DNA of 64,000 bases from Lachnospiraceae bacterium (GCA_019421365.1 JAHZFJ010000007.1:79359-143358); one strand, 5' to 3'; numbered from the stretch's first letter, positions 44,184 through 53,350 are shown. A program made the numbers and translations. Notes: generated by a model not told the origin, from the sequence alone.

Positions 44184-45896
44184 ATGAACAAAAGATTTAA
44201 AAATAGTCTCCTTTTACAGCTGACTGGATTTGCTCTTTTTATTGTGTTGTTTCTTCTAGTGGCTTTTGGGATTACTAATAGTTATTCAAAACGGATGATG
44301 AGAAATAACACATTAAAAATGAATGATAAGATATTGCTACAGTTGGAGGGTAAGGTGGAAGAGTTTCACAGCTCGATGGACCATATTGCTACTACGTTCG
44401 TGTATTCGCCTACGGTATATAAGTATTTTACTATGAACTCGTTAGAGCGCATAATTTCTATGGAGGATGTTACGGCCGTGTTTTCAAATACAGTACTTCT
44501 GGAAGAAAATATCGTAGGTATTTACCTATACGATGCTTACATGAATCAGATTGCCAATTTGGGAAAAGAGTTAGATAGTCAAGAACTTATCCGTAAAGCA
44601 AAGAACAAAATGGAAGTTAGTAATATATTTTATATGAAACAAGCAGGTTTCCCTTATTATCTGATCTATTATCCTGTGTATGACCTTAATAATCAACAGT
44701 ATGGTATCCAGATTGGGATGTGCGTGCTTGTTATGAAAGTAGACAATTTTATGAAGATGCTTGAGGATTCACAAGCCACTGAGCATGCACAGGTGTACTT
44801 GATTGACCGGAATAATAAAGTTTTGGCCTCCAGGGGAGATCAGGGTGTAGAGGTGCTAGACAGTAGTATGATTGAAAGTACAAAAACGTATAATGTGCAG
44901 GTACATAAGTTACGAATGGACGGGTGGAGAGTGGTAAGCCGGATTTCCGAACAGGAACTTCTCAGCGGTTCAGATGGGTTGAAAGGATTTGTGACATTCG
45001 CGTATGTATTGGCATTTTTGATGATTGGTATGTTGGCATGGTTTTGTTATCGCCGACTGGTCTATCCTATGCGAAAGGTGGACAGTTTTATTATAAATTT
45101 ACGGAATAAACCAGACTCACGATTGGAGGCGGAACGCGAAGATGAGATTGGAACAGTGGTTCGGAGTCTGAATCAGATGTTAGACGATCAGCAAAAGATG
45201 AACCGCGAAATTCAAATTTCTCAGAAAAAGATGTATGAGGCAGAAGTTATGAAAAAACAACTTCAGGTACTAGCTTACCAGAATCAAATCAATCCCCATT
45301 TTCTTTATAATACCTTCGAGTGTATCCGAGCGATGGCATTATATTATGAGGTGGAAGATATTGCTGAAATTACCATAGCTCTATCTCACGTGTTCCGATT
45401 TGCTGTAAAGGGGGAAAACATTGTAAGTGTTAATGAAGAAGTGAATTACATAAAAGAATACGCGAAAATTATATATTATCGGTTTATGGGAAAGATAGAT
45501 GTGGTAATAGATATGGATAAGGCAGTAAGTGGGAAGCACGTCATCAAATTGATGCTTCAGCCTCTGGTGGAAAATGCAGTCTTTCATGGTTTGGAACTGA
45601 AGATGGGGGGCGGTGAGGTTACTATAACAATTAGCATGTTTGATGAAAATCATATTAGCTTTGTTGTGGAAGATAACGGGTGTGGAATTGAACCGGACAA
45701 TCTACAATTGATACGTGAGACGATGGATAGCCAAGCTAATCAAAAGGGAATTGGAATTGCAAACATATATCAACGTCTGAAGCTTTTCTATGAAGATAAA
45801 ATGAAGTTTTGTATTGAGAGTGAAGTTAATAAGGGAACAAAAATTACAATAATTATTCCGGATGATGTAAGGGAAAAGGGAGAAAATCATGTATAA
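44184..45896 (+). CDS. Sensor histidine kinase, YesM (LytS/HPK7) type
   Basis: 570 residues. Two membrane helices ('LLLQLTGFALFIVLFLLVAF' near 10-29 and 'FAYVLAFLMIGMLAWFCY' near 270-290) flank an extracellular sensor domain. A HAMP linker and coiled coil follow, then the His_kinase domain with 'NQINPHFLYNTFECIRAM' (H372) and the ATPase 'MLQPLVENAVFHGLELK', 'VVEDNGCGI' and 'GIGIANIYQRLK'. It pairs with the response regulator whose gene overlaps its end by eight bases. YesMN systems control the adjacent sugar transporter in Firmicutes. Confidence 0.93.
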   Translation: MNKRFKNSLLLQLTGFALFIVLFLLVAFGITNSYSKRMMRNNTLKMNDKILLQLEGKVEEFHSSMDHIATTFVYSPTVYKYFTMNSLERIISMEDVTAVFSNTVLLEENIVGIYLYDAYMNQIANLGKELDSQELIRKAKNKMEVSNIFYMKQAGFPYYLIYYPVYDLNNQQYGIQIGMCVLVMKVDNFMKMLEDSQATEHAQVYLIDRNNKVLASRGDQGVEVLDSSMIESTKTYNVQVHKLRMDGWRVVSRISEQELLSGSDGLKGFVTFAYVLAFLMIGMLAWFCYRRLVYPMRKVDSFIINLRNKPDSRLEAEREDEIGTVVRSLNQMLDDQQKMNREIQISQKKMYEAEVMKKQLQVLAYQNQINPHFLYNTFECIRAMALYYEVEDIAEITIALSHVFRFAVKGENIVSVNEEVNYIKEYAKIIYYRFMGKIDVVIDMDKAVSGKHVIKLMLQPLVENAVFHGLELKMGGGEVTITISMFDENHISFVVEDNGCGIEPDNLQLIRETMDSQANQKGIGIANIYQRLKLFYEDKMKFCIESEVNKGTKITIIIPDDVREKGENHV

Positions 45897-46653
45897 AGTA
45901 TTTTTAGCAGATGATGAAATGTGGATATCATTAACTTTAAAAAAATTAATTGATAGATCTGGGTTACCGTTTCAGGTTATCGGAGAGGCAAACAACGGAG
46001 TTACAGCCTTGGAGGAAATAGAAGATAAGAAACCGGATGTGCTCTTTACTGACATTCGAATGCCGGGATTAAACGGACTGGAACTTTTGCAGCAAATAAA
46101 TGAAAAGAATCTTTCTGTGAATGTAGTATTAATCAGCGGCTACGCGGAATTTGAGTACGCACAGTCGGCTCTGCGCCTGGGGGTATTTGATTATCTTCTG
46201 AAACCGGTTGAACAAAAGCATCTAAATGCGGTGCTAATGCGGCTTTTAACCGATATGCAAAACGAGAACGGCAATACAGAGGCAGAACAACCTGAGGAAT
46301 TAATCAATCCCACCATGATGAAGCGAATTATCAAGGAGATTAAGCAAAATTATACCCATAATGTCACTTTATCCGGACTTTCTGAGAAGTATGGGATTAG
46401 CATAGGATACTTGAGTAGTCAGTTAAAATCAGAGCTAGGTCTGTCGTTTTCAGAATATATCACTTCCAAGCGGATCCAAAAAGCTAAAGAGCTATTAGCG
46501 GATGAAAATCTATCTATAGATGCAATTACTGAGCTGACTGGGTATAATGATTACTTTTATTTTACCAAGGTATTTAAAAAAACAACAGGAATATCACCTA
46601 GTAAATACAGAAAGAATATGAATAAAACAGAAGAAGTACGTCAGTATAATTAA
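45889..46653 (+). CDS. Response regulator with AraC-type DNA-binding domain (YesN-like, short form)
   Basis: 254 residues. Receiver domain 1-120: acidic pocket 'LADDE', phosphoacceptor D55 in 'LFTDIRMPGLNG', and lysine in 'YLLKPVE'. An AraC/XylS double helix-turn-helix fills 150-250 ('NVTLSGLSEKYGISIGYLS', 'IQKAKELLADENLSIDAITE', 'YFYFTKVFKKTTGISPSKYR'). The long middle domain of full-size YesN proteins (about 500 residues) is absent. It should activate the downstream permease genes. The ATG follows AAAAGGGAG inside the kinase gene. Confidence 0.93.
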   Translation: MYKVFLADDEMWISLTLKKLIDRSGLPFQVIGEANNGVTALEEIEDKKPDVLFTDIRMPGLNGLELLQQINEKNLSVNVVLISGYAEFEYAQSALRLGVFDYLLKPVEQKHLNAVLMRLLTDMQNENGNTEAEQPEELINPTMMKRIIKEIKQNYTHNVTLSGLSEKYGISIGYLSSQLKSELGLSFSEYITSKRIQKAKELLADENLSIDAITELTGYNDYFYFTKVFKKTTGISPSKYRKNMNKTEEVRQYN

Positions 46654-46696
46654 TTTAAATTAAATAACTAAGCAAAACTATAAAACAGTAAAACTT

Positions 46697-46743
46697 CTAT
46701 AATGAGATAGTGATTTTGAAAGACTCATTATAGGGGTTTTTAA
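46697..46743 (+). terminator. Terminator after the two-component genes
   Basis: CTATAATGAG (46697-46706) pairs perfectly with CTCATTATAG (46724-46733), followed by GGGTTTTT. It separates the sensor genes from the permease operon. Confidence 0.8.
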
Positions 46744-47014
46744 TCTTTATGATTTTAAACTATTCCTCTTTTAACATGTCGTAGGGCTATTTCTTTTTTC
46801 TACTGAAAAAAATCTTAAAAAAATCCAATATAATACAAAAAATATTACTAAAAAAGAAAAATAATTACATGTGCAAATTGCATGTATTTATCTATAATTT
46901 ATTTATATTAATCAACAAGTTTAACAATTATTAGATGGAAAATAGAGAGAATTATAGGAGGGATGCACATTAATTGCAATAGATATTCAAATGCAAATGA
47001 ACTCAGTTTGAGAA
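46744..47014. other. Regulatory intergenic region before the permease operon
   Basis: About 270 AT-rich bases without a gene. A ribosome-site-like AGGAGGG near 46960 is followed by ATG and TAA in frame after only a few codons, so no protein is called. The region should carry the activator sites and promoter of the transporter operon, but no clear -35/-10 pair stands out. Confidence 0.4.
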
Positions 47015-47028
47015 TGAAACCGATTTCA
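47015..47028. promoter_or_regulatory. cre-type operator (CcpA or LacI family) before the permease operon
   Basis: TGAAACCGATTTCA fits every fixed position of the Firmicute cre consensus TGWAANCGNTNWCA. The palindrome extends by one base on each side. It lies 20 bases before the start codon, inside the leader, where bound CcpA would act as a roadblock. A LacI-family regulator could use it too. Confidence 0.65.
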
Positions 47029-47048
47029 TAAAATTGGGAGGAGAAGAT

Positions 47049-48005
47049 GTGAAAGTGAAAAAAAGCAAAGCAGTAGCGATGAAAGCTCCAAAGAAATCTT
47101 TATGGAAAACATTGGTGGATAGCAGAGTTTTGCTATTAATGTGTCTGCCGGCTATTATATTCTTTATTGTATTTTGTTATTGCCCATTGCCGGGTGTTTA
47201 TATGGCGTTTACAAACTATAATTTCAGAGATGGTATCTTTGGAAGTCCTTTTGTGGGTTTGAAGAATTTTGAATTTCTGTTTAGTTCAGGTCAATTATGG
47301 TCATTGACGAAGAATACAATTTTGTACAACCTAGTTTTTATCATAGGGGGTAATATATTGCAGATTACACTTGCGATTATGCTCAATGAAATCCGGTGCA
47401 AATGGTTCAAAAAAGTATCTCAGACATTTATGTTTCTTCCATATTTTATTTCAGCTGTATTAGTAGGTGCGATAGCCTTTAATATATTGAATTACGATAC
47501 GGGTGCTTTGAATACTCTGATACGGGAGTCCGGGGGGAATCCTCTGAAGATTTACAGTATGGCTGGCATCTGGCCTTTTATTATTATAATCTGTCAGTTC
47601 TGGCAAAGTACCGGATATGGATCGATTGTTTACTTTGCTTCTATCTGCGGAATTGATTCAAGTATGATTGAGGCAGCTGAGGTAGATGGGGCAACCAGCT
47701 GGCAGCGTATTAAGTACATAATCCTTCCGATGTTGAAACCAACATTCATAATCCTGCTTTTGTTCGCACTTGGCGGTATTGTGAGAGGTAATTTTGGGTT
47801 GTTTTACAATCTAGTCGGTGGAAATTCACAGCTATTTGCAACAACCGATATTATTGAAACATTCGTGTATCGTACCATGATGTCTCAGAACAACTTTTTG
47901 ACTTCTTCCGCTGTAGGTTTATATCAGTCGCTGTTTGGATTTATACTGGTTATGTTTAGTAACTGGTTGGTAAAACGACTTGATCCAGAGTACGCATTAT
48001 TCTAA
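47049..48005 (+). CDS. Sugar ABC transporter permease, LplB type
   Basis: About 318 residues, with six membrane helices from 'VLLLMCLPAIIFFIVFCYCP' on. The binding-protein-dependent permease signature (EAA loop) appears as 'EAAEVDGATSWQRIKYIILPMLKP'. 'PGVYMAFTNYNFRDG' is typical of the LplB group for oligosaccharides. The start chosen is GTG 47049 with GGGAGGAG seven bases upstream; the TTG at 47034 lies within that site. The second permease follows by 17 bases. No ATPase gene is present, as usual for this class, which shares an MsmK-like ATPase. Confidence 0.93.
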   Translation: MKVKKSKAVAMKAPKKSLWKTLVDSRVLLLMCLPAIIFFIVFCYCPLPGVYMAFTNYNFRDGIFGSPFVGLKNFEFLFSSGQLWSLTKNTILYNLVFIIGGNILQITLAIMLNEIRCKWFKKVSQTFMFLPYFISAVLVGAIAFNILNYDTGALNTLIRESGGNPLKIYSMAGIWPFIIIICQFWQSTGYGSIVYFASICGIDSSMIEAAEVDGATSWQRIKYIILPMLKPTFIILLLFALGGIVRGNFGLFYNLVGGNSQLFATTDIIETFVYRTMMSQNNFLTSSAVGLYQSLFGFILVMFSNWLVKRLDPEYALF

Positions 48006-48022
48006 AGAAAGGAGCAATATTA

Positions 48023-48928
48023 ATGGAAAAACATAGAACTAGAATTAAAAAAGATAAAAGTACGATGTCAGTAAAAATTATCTCTTATCTGTTTGTTGGA
48101 CTATTTGCATTGGTCTGCATGTTGCCTTTTGTTATGATTGTATCTGCCTCTTTCAGTACAGAGAGTATCATCCGTAAAGAAGGATTTGGACTTTTTCCGA
48201 AGGGGTTTACAATTTCAACCTTTGAGTGGGTATTTAGATATCCTGAAATGATTCTTGGTTCATACACAGTAACTGTCATAATGACGTTAGTTGGTACAAT
48301 CATTGGACTATTCATTATAGCAATGACCGGATATGCGTTGCAGAGAAAAGATTTTCAGTTCCGAAATGCAATTTCGTTCTTTATTTACTTTACGACGTTA
48401 TTCAGTGCGGGTATGGCACCTACTTTTATTTGGATTTCAAGATATCTAAATCTGAGAGGACGTTATTTAGCAGTGTTTTTACAGCTTCTTATGACTCCAT
48501 GGTTAATTATTCTTATGAAGAATTTCGCAAAATCGGTTCCTTTTGAGATTACGGAATCCGGTAAGATCGATGGAGCTGGAGATTTTAAAATATTTATATC
48601 TTTAGTTCTTCCTATGTTAAAACCGGCACTGGCAACGGTTGGACTGTTTTTGGCGCTTGGTTACTGGAATGAATGGTATCAATCGTCGCTATATCTTGGA
48701 TCAGCTGTAAAGTATAAACCGCTACAGTATTACTTGTACGGAATTATCAATGAGGCAAATTCGCTGAGAAGCTCCGTAGCTGGAGCGAATGTTACGGTTT
48801 CGCAGTTACCGACTAACACTTTGAAGATGGCAACTGCAGTTGTGGCAACAGGCCCGATAATCTTTCTGTATCCATTTATTCAGAAATATTTCATCTCCGG
48901 GATTACTGTTGGAGCAGTTAAGGGCTGA
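48023..48928 (+). CDS. Sugar ABC transporter permease, LplC/YtcP type
   Basis: 301 residues and six membrane helices. The N-terminal 'LFALVCMLPFVMIVSASFS', the EAA-loop variant 'ITESGKIDGAGDFKIFISLVLPMLKP' (seen as two halves) and the C-terminal 'TGPIIFLYPFIQKYFISG' with 'GVTVGAVKG'-like end ('GITVGAVKG') are family marks. The ATG has AAAGGAGC upstream. It forms a heterodimeric channel with the preceding permease. Confidence 0.93.
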   Translation: MEKHRTRIKKDKSTMSVKIISYLFVGLFALVCMLPFVMIVSASFSTESIIRKEGFGLFPKGFTISTFEWVFRYPEMILGSYTVTVIMTLVGTIIGLFIIAMTGYALQRKDFQFRNAISFFIYFTTLFSAGMAPTFIWISRYLNLRGRYLAVFLQLLMTPWLIILMKNFAKSVPFEITESGKIDGAGDFKIFISLVLPMLKPALATVGLFLALGYWNEWYQSSLYLGSAVKYKPLQYYLYGIINEANSLRSSVAGANVTVSQLPTNTLKMATAVVATGPIIFLYPFIQKYFISGITVGAVKG

Positions 48929-49017
48929 TGCAGTTGTTAGTATAGATTTGAATGAGTCCCTATGGGGTTCAGATAAAGCAATATAAAAAGAGCTGTTATA
49001 ATTATGGGAGGGCAATT

Positions 49018-50601
49018 ATGAGAAAAAACAATTTTTTCAAAAGAAGTATCGCTGTTTTACTTGCATCGGCTTTGACACTTGGTCTGGTAGCGTGCGGGGG
49101 GAGTAAAAGCGGAGGAGGAAAAAACACATCAGAAGTATTAGAGGATGGTTCCATTGATACTTCCAATCATGAAGTAGTTAAAATGTTGGTACTTGGAAAC
49201 AAACCGACGAATGGTCGACTAGAAGCGATGTTAAAGAAGCTGAATGAAGTTTTGACAGAGAAAGTGAATGCTGAATTGGAACTAACTTATGTAGAATGGA
49301 CGGATTGGCAGACACAGTATAATGTACAGCTATTAAGTGGGGATAGTAGCTTAGATATTATAACGACTGCAACAGACTGGCTGTATGGATGGGAGAACAC
49401 TCAAAAAGGGGCCTTTATGCCTTTGTCGGAAGATATGCTAAAGACCTATGCACCAAAGACCTATGCACAGGTAACTGAAGATGGTGATTGGAATATTACT
49501 AAGTATAAAGACGAGATATATTTTATTCCGGAAGATAATTATATACAGTATACGAATCAAGGGATGATGTATCGTGGAGACTGGGCAAAAGAAGCCGGAA
49601 TTTCAGACGGTAAAATTACGAAGATGGAAGATTTTACTACATATTTCAAATACATAAAAGAGAATAAAGAAGGTGTAACACCATTTGACTGTGGTAAGGG
49701 TATGAATTTTATAAATGGTTATTTGACTTCTAAGACAGATACTGTTTTAATCAGTGGGCTGAATGTTGGCAATTATGAATTCTGGTTTGGTAAATCTGTA
49801 GAAGATCCATTTACAGTAACATCTCCTTTTATGGAGGGCGATGAAATTTATGCAGCAGCAGATTTGATGAAAGAGTGGAACGACATGGGTGTATGGAAGG
49901 AAGACGTACTAAACTATGATGCCGATACCAGAAATATGCTTTATGATGGTAGCAATGGAGTAGATGCTCATCATAGCCAGACTTATTATACACAGGTTCG
50001 TCCGAACATGGATACCAAACAACCAGGATCTGATGTACAGATGTACTATTTCGGAATGGAAAACGGCAATGTTAGTCAACCACTTAAAGCACATGGTGCA
50101 GCTGCAATTAGCGCAAATTCAAAACATCCAGAACGTGCACTTATGGTTTATGACCTCCTGCGTAATGATAAGGAATGCTATGATTTGATTAACTACGGTA
50201 TTGAAGGAACTGACTATGTGTTAACAGCTGAAGGTAAAATTGACCGACCAGAAGGCTGGGATCAGTCTGTTGATTCACTTGGTGCAAACTTTTGGTGCGG
50301 ACGTAATGATGACTTGGAGTTAGAAGATGTGACATGGTGGAGTGGATGGAAAGACATGGTTGCAGAGTATAATACTTTTGCTTATGAGAATCCATACGAA
50401 GCGGTAATAATTGATAAGACATCAATCGAAGCTCAACAAGCAGCAATGGCCAATGTTTTAAGTGAGTATATGCCACAGCTGTGTGCGGGAAAATATGAAG
50501 ATCCTCATGCAGCAATCGATGAAATGCGTGAGAAACTAAAGGCAGCAGGTTATGAAGAACTAAAAGAAGTTATTCAGAAAAATTTGGAGCAATATAAGTA
50601 A
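49018..50601 (+). CDS. Extracellular solute-binding lipoprotein (LplA-like), second copy
   Basis: 527 residues with a lipoprotein signal 'SIAVLLASALTLGLVACGG' (lipobox LVAC). It is a large sugar-binding protein with 'SGDSSLDIITTATDWLYGW', 'GAFMPLSEDMLKTYAPKTY' and a tryptophan-rich part ('DVTWWSGWKDM') that may stack on sugar rings. It is not closely similar by eye to the first lipoprotein of the locus. The start ATG 49018 follows GGGAGGG; an upstream ATG at 48952 is rejected. It closes the permease operon and is the natural partner of the two permeases. Confidence 0.92.
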   Translation: MRKNNFFKRSIAVLLASALTLGLVACGGSKSGGGKNTSEVLEDGSIDTSNHEVVKMLVLGNKPTNGRLEAMLKKLNEVLTEKVNAELELTYVEWTDWQTQYNVQLLSGDSSLDIITTATDWLYGWENTQKGAFMPLSEDMLKTYAPKTYAQVTEDGDWNITKYKDEIYFIPEDNYIQYTNQGMMYRGDWAKEAGISDGKITKMEDFTTYFKYIKENKEGVTPFDCGKGMNFINGYLTSKTDTVLISGLNVGNYEFWFGKSVEDPFTVTSPFMEGDEIYAAADLMKEWNDMGVWKEDVLNYDADTRNMLYDGSNGVDAHHSQTYYTQVRPNMDTKQPGSDVQMYYFGMENGNVSQPLKAHGAAAISANSKHPERALMVYDLLRNDKECYDLINYGIEGTDYVLTAEGKIDRPEGWDQSVDSLGANFWCGRNDDLELEDVTWWSGWKDMVAEYNTFAYENPYEAVIIDKTSIEAQQAAMANVLSEYMPQLCAGKYEDPHAAIDEMREKLKAAGYEELKEVIQKNLEQYK

Positions 50602-50670
50602 TAGTAGTAATAATAAAGACGGAACAGACGGGCATTGGCATTAAAATTTATTATTCCAGCCTTTAGATGT

Positions 50671-50718
50671 GAAAAACAGGGGTATGGACAGTGTTAGTTG
50701 GTCATACCCCTGTTTTTG
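50671..50718 (+). terminator. Terminator of the sugar transporter operon
   Basis: AAAAACAGGGGTATG (50672-50686) pairs perfectly with CATACCCCTGTTTTT (50703-50717), a 15-pair stem with 16-base loop. Confidence 0.92.
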
Positions 50719-50754
50719 TCCACCTGCGTAAAGCTGACAGCAGGGTTTTGTACA

Positions 50755-51092
50755 ATTGAACGCCCGACAGTGTTACTCTTGAACCAGGTGTTTATGATGT
50801 AACAGTTGTAGGAGCAAGGGCATCTGTACAGGGGAAAATAGCTAATGGAGTTATGATGACAGTGCAAGGGGGGAGCTTTGAAGGTGGATTACTTATTGCT
50901 GGGGCAAATACTACGGTAACTAACCAGCTTACTGTAGCAAAGGAGAATATGGTTACTTTTTTCATGACAGGTGCAATCAGCGGAAACACGGCGGGAATTT
51001 CATTCCTTGTTATTGCAAAGCATAGAGATGAACTGTCACCGGTAATACCGGAGAGCTCCCTTGCATCATCAGAACCATTGAGAATGAAGTAG
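50755..51092 (+). pseudogene. 5'-truncated gene fragment at the island's right border
   Basis: About 110 codons are open after an in-frame TGA near 50758. The peptide starts 'TPDSVTLEPGVYDVTVVGAR', continues 'GKIANGVMMTVQGGSFEGG' and ends at 51092. Glycine- and valine-rich beta structure continues across the ATGs at 50850 and 50853, so coding began upstream and the 5' part is lost. The style is like a phage or surface structural protein, but I cannot name it. An internal ATG at 50853 has GTTATG before it and no good ribosome site. Confidence 0.5.
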
Positions 51093-51175
51093 AAGATTAG
51101 ATATTAAAAAAGAAATAAGAAAGTAAAAATTAATTGTGAAATTGTTAAAGCAGACATTGATATCCATTCTTCAAC

Positions 51176-51204
51176 TTGCCATATCGAACAAATTTTCGTA
51201 TACT
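51176..51204 (+). promoter_or_regulatory. recU promoter with SOS-like box
   Basis: TTGCCA (51176-51181) and TATACT (51199-51204) with 17 bases between. CGAACAAATTTTCG (51185-51198) in the spacer differs from a GAAC-N4-GTTC LexA box at one position. It shares its first nine bases with the dinB box. Confidence 0.55.
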
Positions 51205-51257
51205 ATACCTAATGAAAAACACAATAATTAGATATAAATTACGAAAGGAACGATACT

Positions 51258-51788
51258 ATGCCATCTTGGAATTCAAGAGGTCTTCGTGGATCAACGTTAG
51301 AAGAATTAATCAATCTTACTAATGAGAAATATCGTGCAAATCACCTTGCATTGATACAGAAGATCCCGACACCAATAAAACCAATTAATATAGATAAGAC
51401 TACAAGACACATTACCCTTGCTTATTTTGACCAAAAGAGTACGGTCGATTATATAGGTGCTGTGCAAGGAATACCGATATGTTTTGATGCGAAAGAATGT
51501 GCTAGCGATACTTTTCCCTTGCAAAATGTTCATGATCATCAGATTGAATTTATGAAGGAGTTTGAGCAACAAGGGGGAGTAGCGTTCTTATTAATTTATT
51601 ATTCTAGTAAAGATTATTTCTATTATCTTCGCTTCAAAGAACTACTTACCTTCTGGGAGAGAGCACAACAAGGTGGAAGAAAGAGTTTTAGATATGAAGA
51701 ATTAACTCCTAGTTATGAAATTTCAACGAATAATGGGGTGTTTGTCCATTATCTTGAGATGTTGAATCAAGATCTCGCGAGTAGGTAG
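51258..51788 (+). CDS. recU: Holliday junction resolvase RecU
   Basis: 176 residues, slightly shorter than B. subtilis RecU (206). It cuts four-way junctions during recombinational repair and chromosome segregation. Nuclease motifs: 'NSRGLRGSTLEELINLTNEKY' at the start (with the conserved E), 'FDQKSTVDYIG' (D of the catalytic site) and 'CFDAKECASDTFPL' (E-x-K type), then 'HQIEFMKEFEQQGGVAFLLI'. The ATG follows GAAAGGA. It does not lie beside a ponA/pbp gene, as it does in many Firmicutes. Confidence 0.92.
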   Translation: MPSWNSRGLRGSTLEELINLTNEKYRANHLALIQKIPTPIKPINIDKTTRHITLAYFDQKSTVDYIGAVQGIPICFDAKECASDTFPLQNVHDHQIEFMKEFEQQGGVAFLLIYYSSKDYFYYLRFKELLTFWERAQQGGRKSFRYEELTPSYEISTNNGVFVHYLEMLNQDLASR

Positions 51789-51928
51789 TGAAAGGTATTA
51801 TGATGATATTGTGATATAGATTTTATGATATGAATCAAAGGATAAAACATTTCTTCATAGTATTTCAGTGTATTATATGCTATACTGGTATCTTACACGC
51901 AAAATACAATTAAGAAATGGAAGATAGA

Positions 51929-53350
51929 ATGCAATTTAATGAAATAAAATTAACAAACGGATTACTAAACACAATTAAGGAAATAGGATATACAGAGGCT
52001 ACCCAGGTTCAGAGCCAAACAATTCCCTTATTATTAGAAGGACATGATGTATTAGCATGTGCACAAACTGGTACTGGAAAGACGGCAGCTTATGTACTTC
52101 CTATGCTACATAAACTATCAGGTTCAAAAAGAAAGAAGATTAAAGGATTGATCTTAACTCCAACGAGAGAGTTAGCAAATCAAATCCATGAGAATATTAA
52201 ACAATTTGGAAAAGGTCTAGGCTTAAGTACAACAGTTATCTATGGAGGCGTTGGACAGAACGCCCAAGTTAATGTACTTAAGAATGGAGTAGATATCCTA
52301 GTAGCAACACCAGGTAGATTGAATGACTTAATCGGTCAAGGGTATATTAAGCTAGGTGAAGTAGAAATGTTTGTCTTAGATGAAGCAGATCAGATGCTTG
52401 ATTTGGGATTTATCCATGATATGAAGAAGATTATTCCGTTATTACCAAAAGATAGACAAACACTATTATTCAGTGCGACAATGCCAAAAGCGATTGAGAA
52501 GCTAGCGAGTACTATCTTAAAATCCCCTAAAATTATTAAAGTGGATCCTGTTACAAGTACAGTAGATGCAATTAATCAATCCGTTTACTTTGTAGACCGA
52601 ACAAATAAGATCTCTTTGCTTACGCATGTTATTAAAGAAAAGAATATGACTAGTGTACTTGTCTTCACTAGGACGAAGATTTTTGCAGATAAAGTTGCCC
52701 TAAAGCTTAATAAAGCTAAGATTACTGCAATGGCTATTCATGGTGATAAAGGTCAGAGTACAAGAGAACTAGCACTTCGAAGTTTTAAAGACGGAAGTAT
52801 TAAAGTACTTGTAGCTACTGATGTAGCAGCAAGAGGTATTGACATTGCGGAGCTTAATTATGTAATTAATTATGATATTCCAGATACACCAGAGACATAC
52901 ATTCATCGAATTGGACGAACTGGACGTGCAGGCTATAGTGGTAATGCAATTAATTTCTGTAACTATGATGATATAGATTGTTTAAGAGATATTGAAAAAC
53001 ATATTGGTAAGATGATTAAGGAAGTGCCTTCTCAGTGGCCAATGTTAGTTTTTGAAAAGTCAGAACGTAAAGCAAGAAATCAAGTAGCGGTAAAATCAGA
53101 GAATAATAAACCAAAAAAGATAAATATGCAAGGTAAAGAAGTGGTTAAAAGTACAGACAAATATAAAGGAAAGACTAGTAACAAAACCAAAGTTACAAAT
53201 AACCAAACTTCAAAACAAATAACTAAGGATAAGTTCAAATCCAAAGGGAAAAGTAGTAAAGAAACTGGAATTCCCTATAAAACAAAGACAAATGAGGGCT
53301 ATAAAAAAAGTAAAAGCACAAATAAGAACAATAGCAAAAAAATTAAGTAA
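51929..53350 (+). CDS. DEAD-box RNA helicase
   Basis: 473 residues. All helicase motifs are in order: Q motif 'GYTEATQVQSQTIP', I 'AQTGTGKTAA', Ia 'PTRELANQ', Ib 'TPGRL', II 'VLDEADQMLD', III 'SATMP', IV 'VLVFTRTK', V 'TDVAARGIDI' and VI 'HRIGRTGRAGYSG'. A lysine/serine/asparagine-rich tail of about 100 residues replaces a structured RNA-binding domain; it resembles RhlE-like proteins. It probably helps ribosome assembly or RNA turnover. ATG 51929 after GGAAGA is preferred to ATG 51917. Confidence 0.95.
   Translation: MQFNEIKLTNGLLNTIKEIGYTEATQVQSQTIPLLLEGHDVLACAQTGTGKTAAYVLPMLHKLSGSKRKKIKGLILTPTRELANQIHENIKQFGKGLGLSTTVIYGGVGQNAQVNVLKNGVDILVATPGRLNDLIGQGYIKLGEVEMFVLDEADQMLDLGFIHDMKKIIPLLPKDRQTLLFSATMPKAIEKLASTILKSPKIIKVDPVTSTVDAINQSVYFVDRTNKISLLTHVIKEKNMTSVLVFTRTKIFADKVALKLNKAKITAMAIHGDKGQSTRELALRSFKDGSIKVLVATDVAARGIDIAELNYVINYDIPDTPETYIHRIGRTGRAGYSGNAINFCNYDDIDCLRDIEKHIGKMIKEVPSQWPMLVFEKSERKARNQVAVKSENNKPKKINMQGKEVVKSTDKYKGKTSNKTKVTNNQTSKQITKDKFKSKGKSSKETGIPYKTKTNEGYKKSKSTNKNNSKKIK

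Noticed and set aside
46955..47000. Short gene after AGGAGGG near 46960
   Set aside because: The following ATG runs into TAA after three codons.
38100..51100. Integrative element with its own integrase
   Set aside because: No integrase, transposase, relaxase or tRNA target is present in or beside the island; only a short direct repeat and debris are seen.
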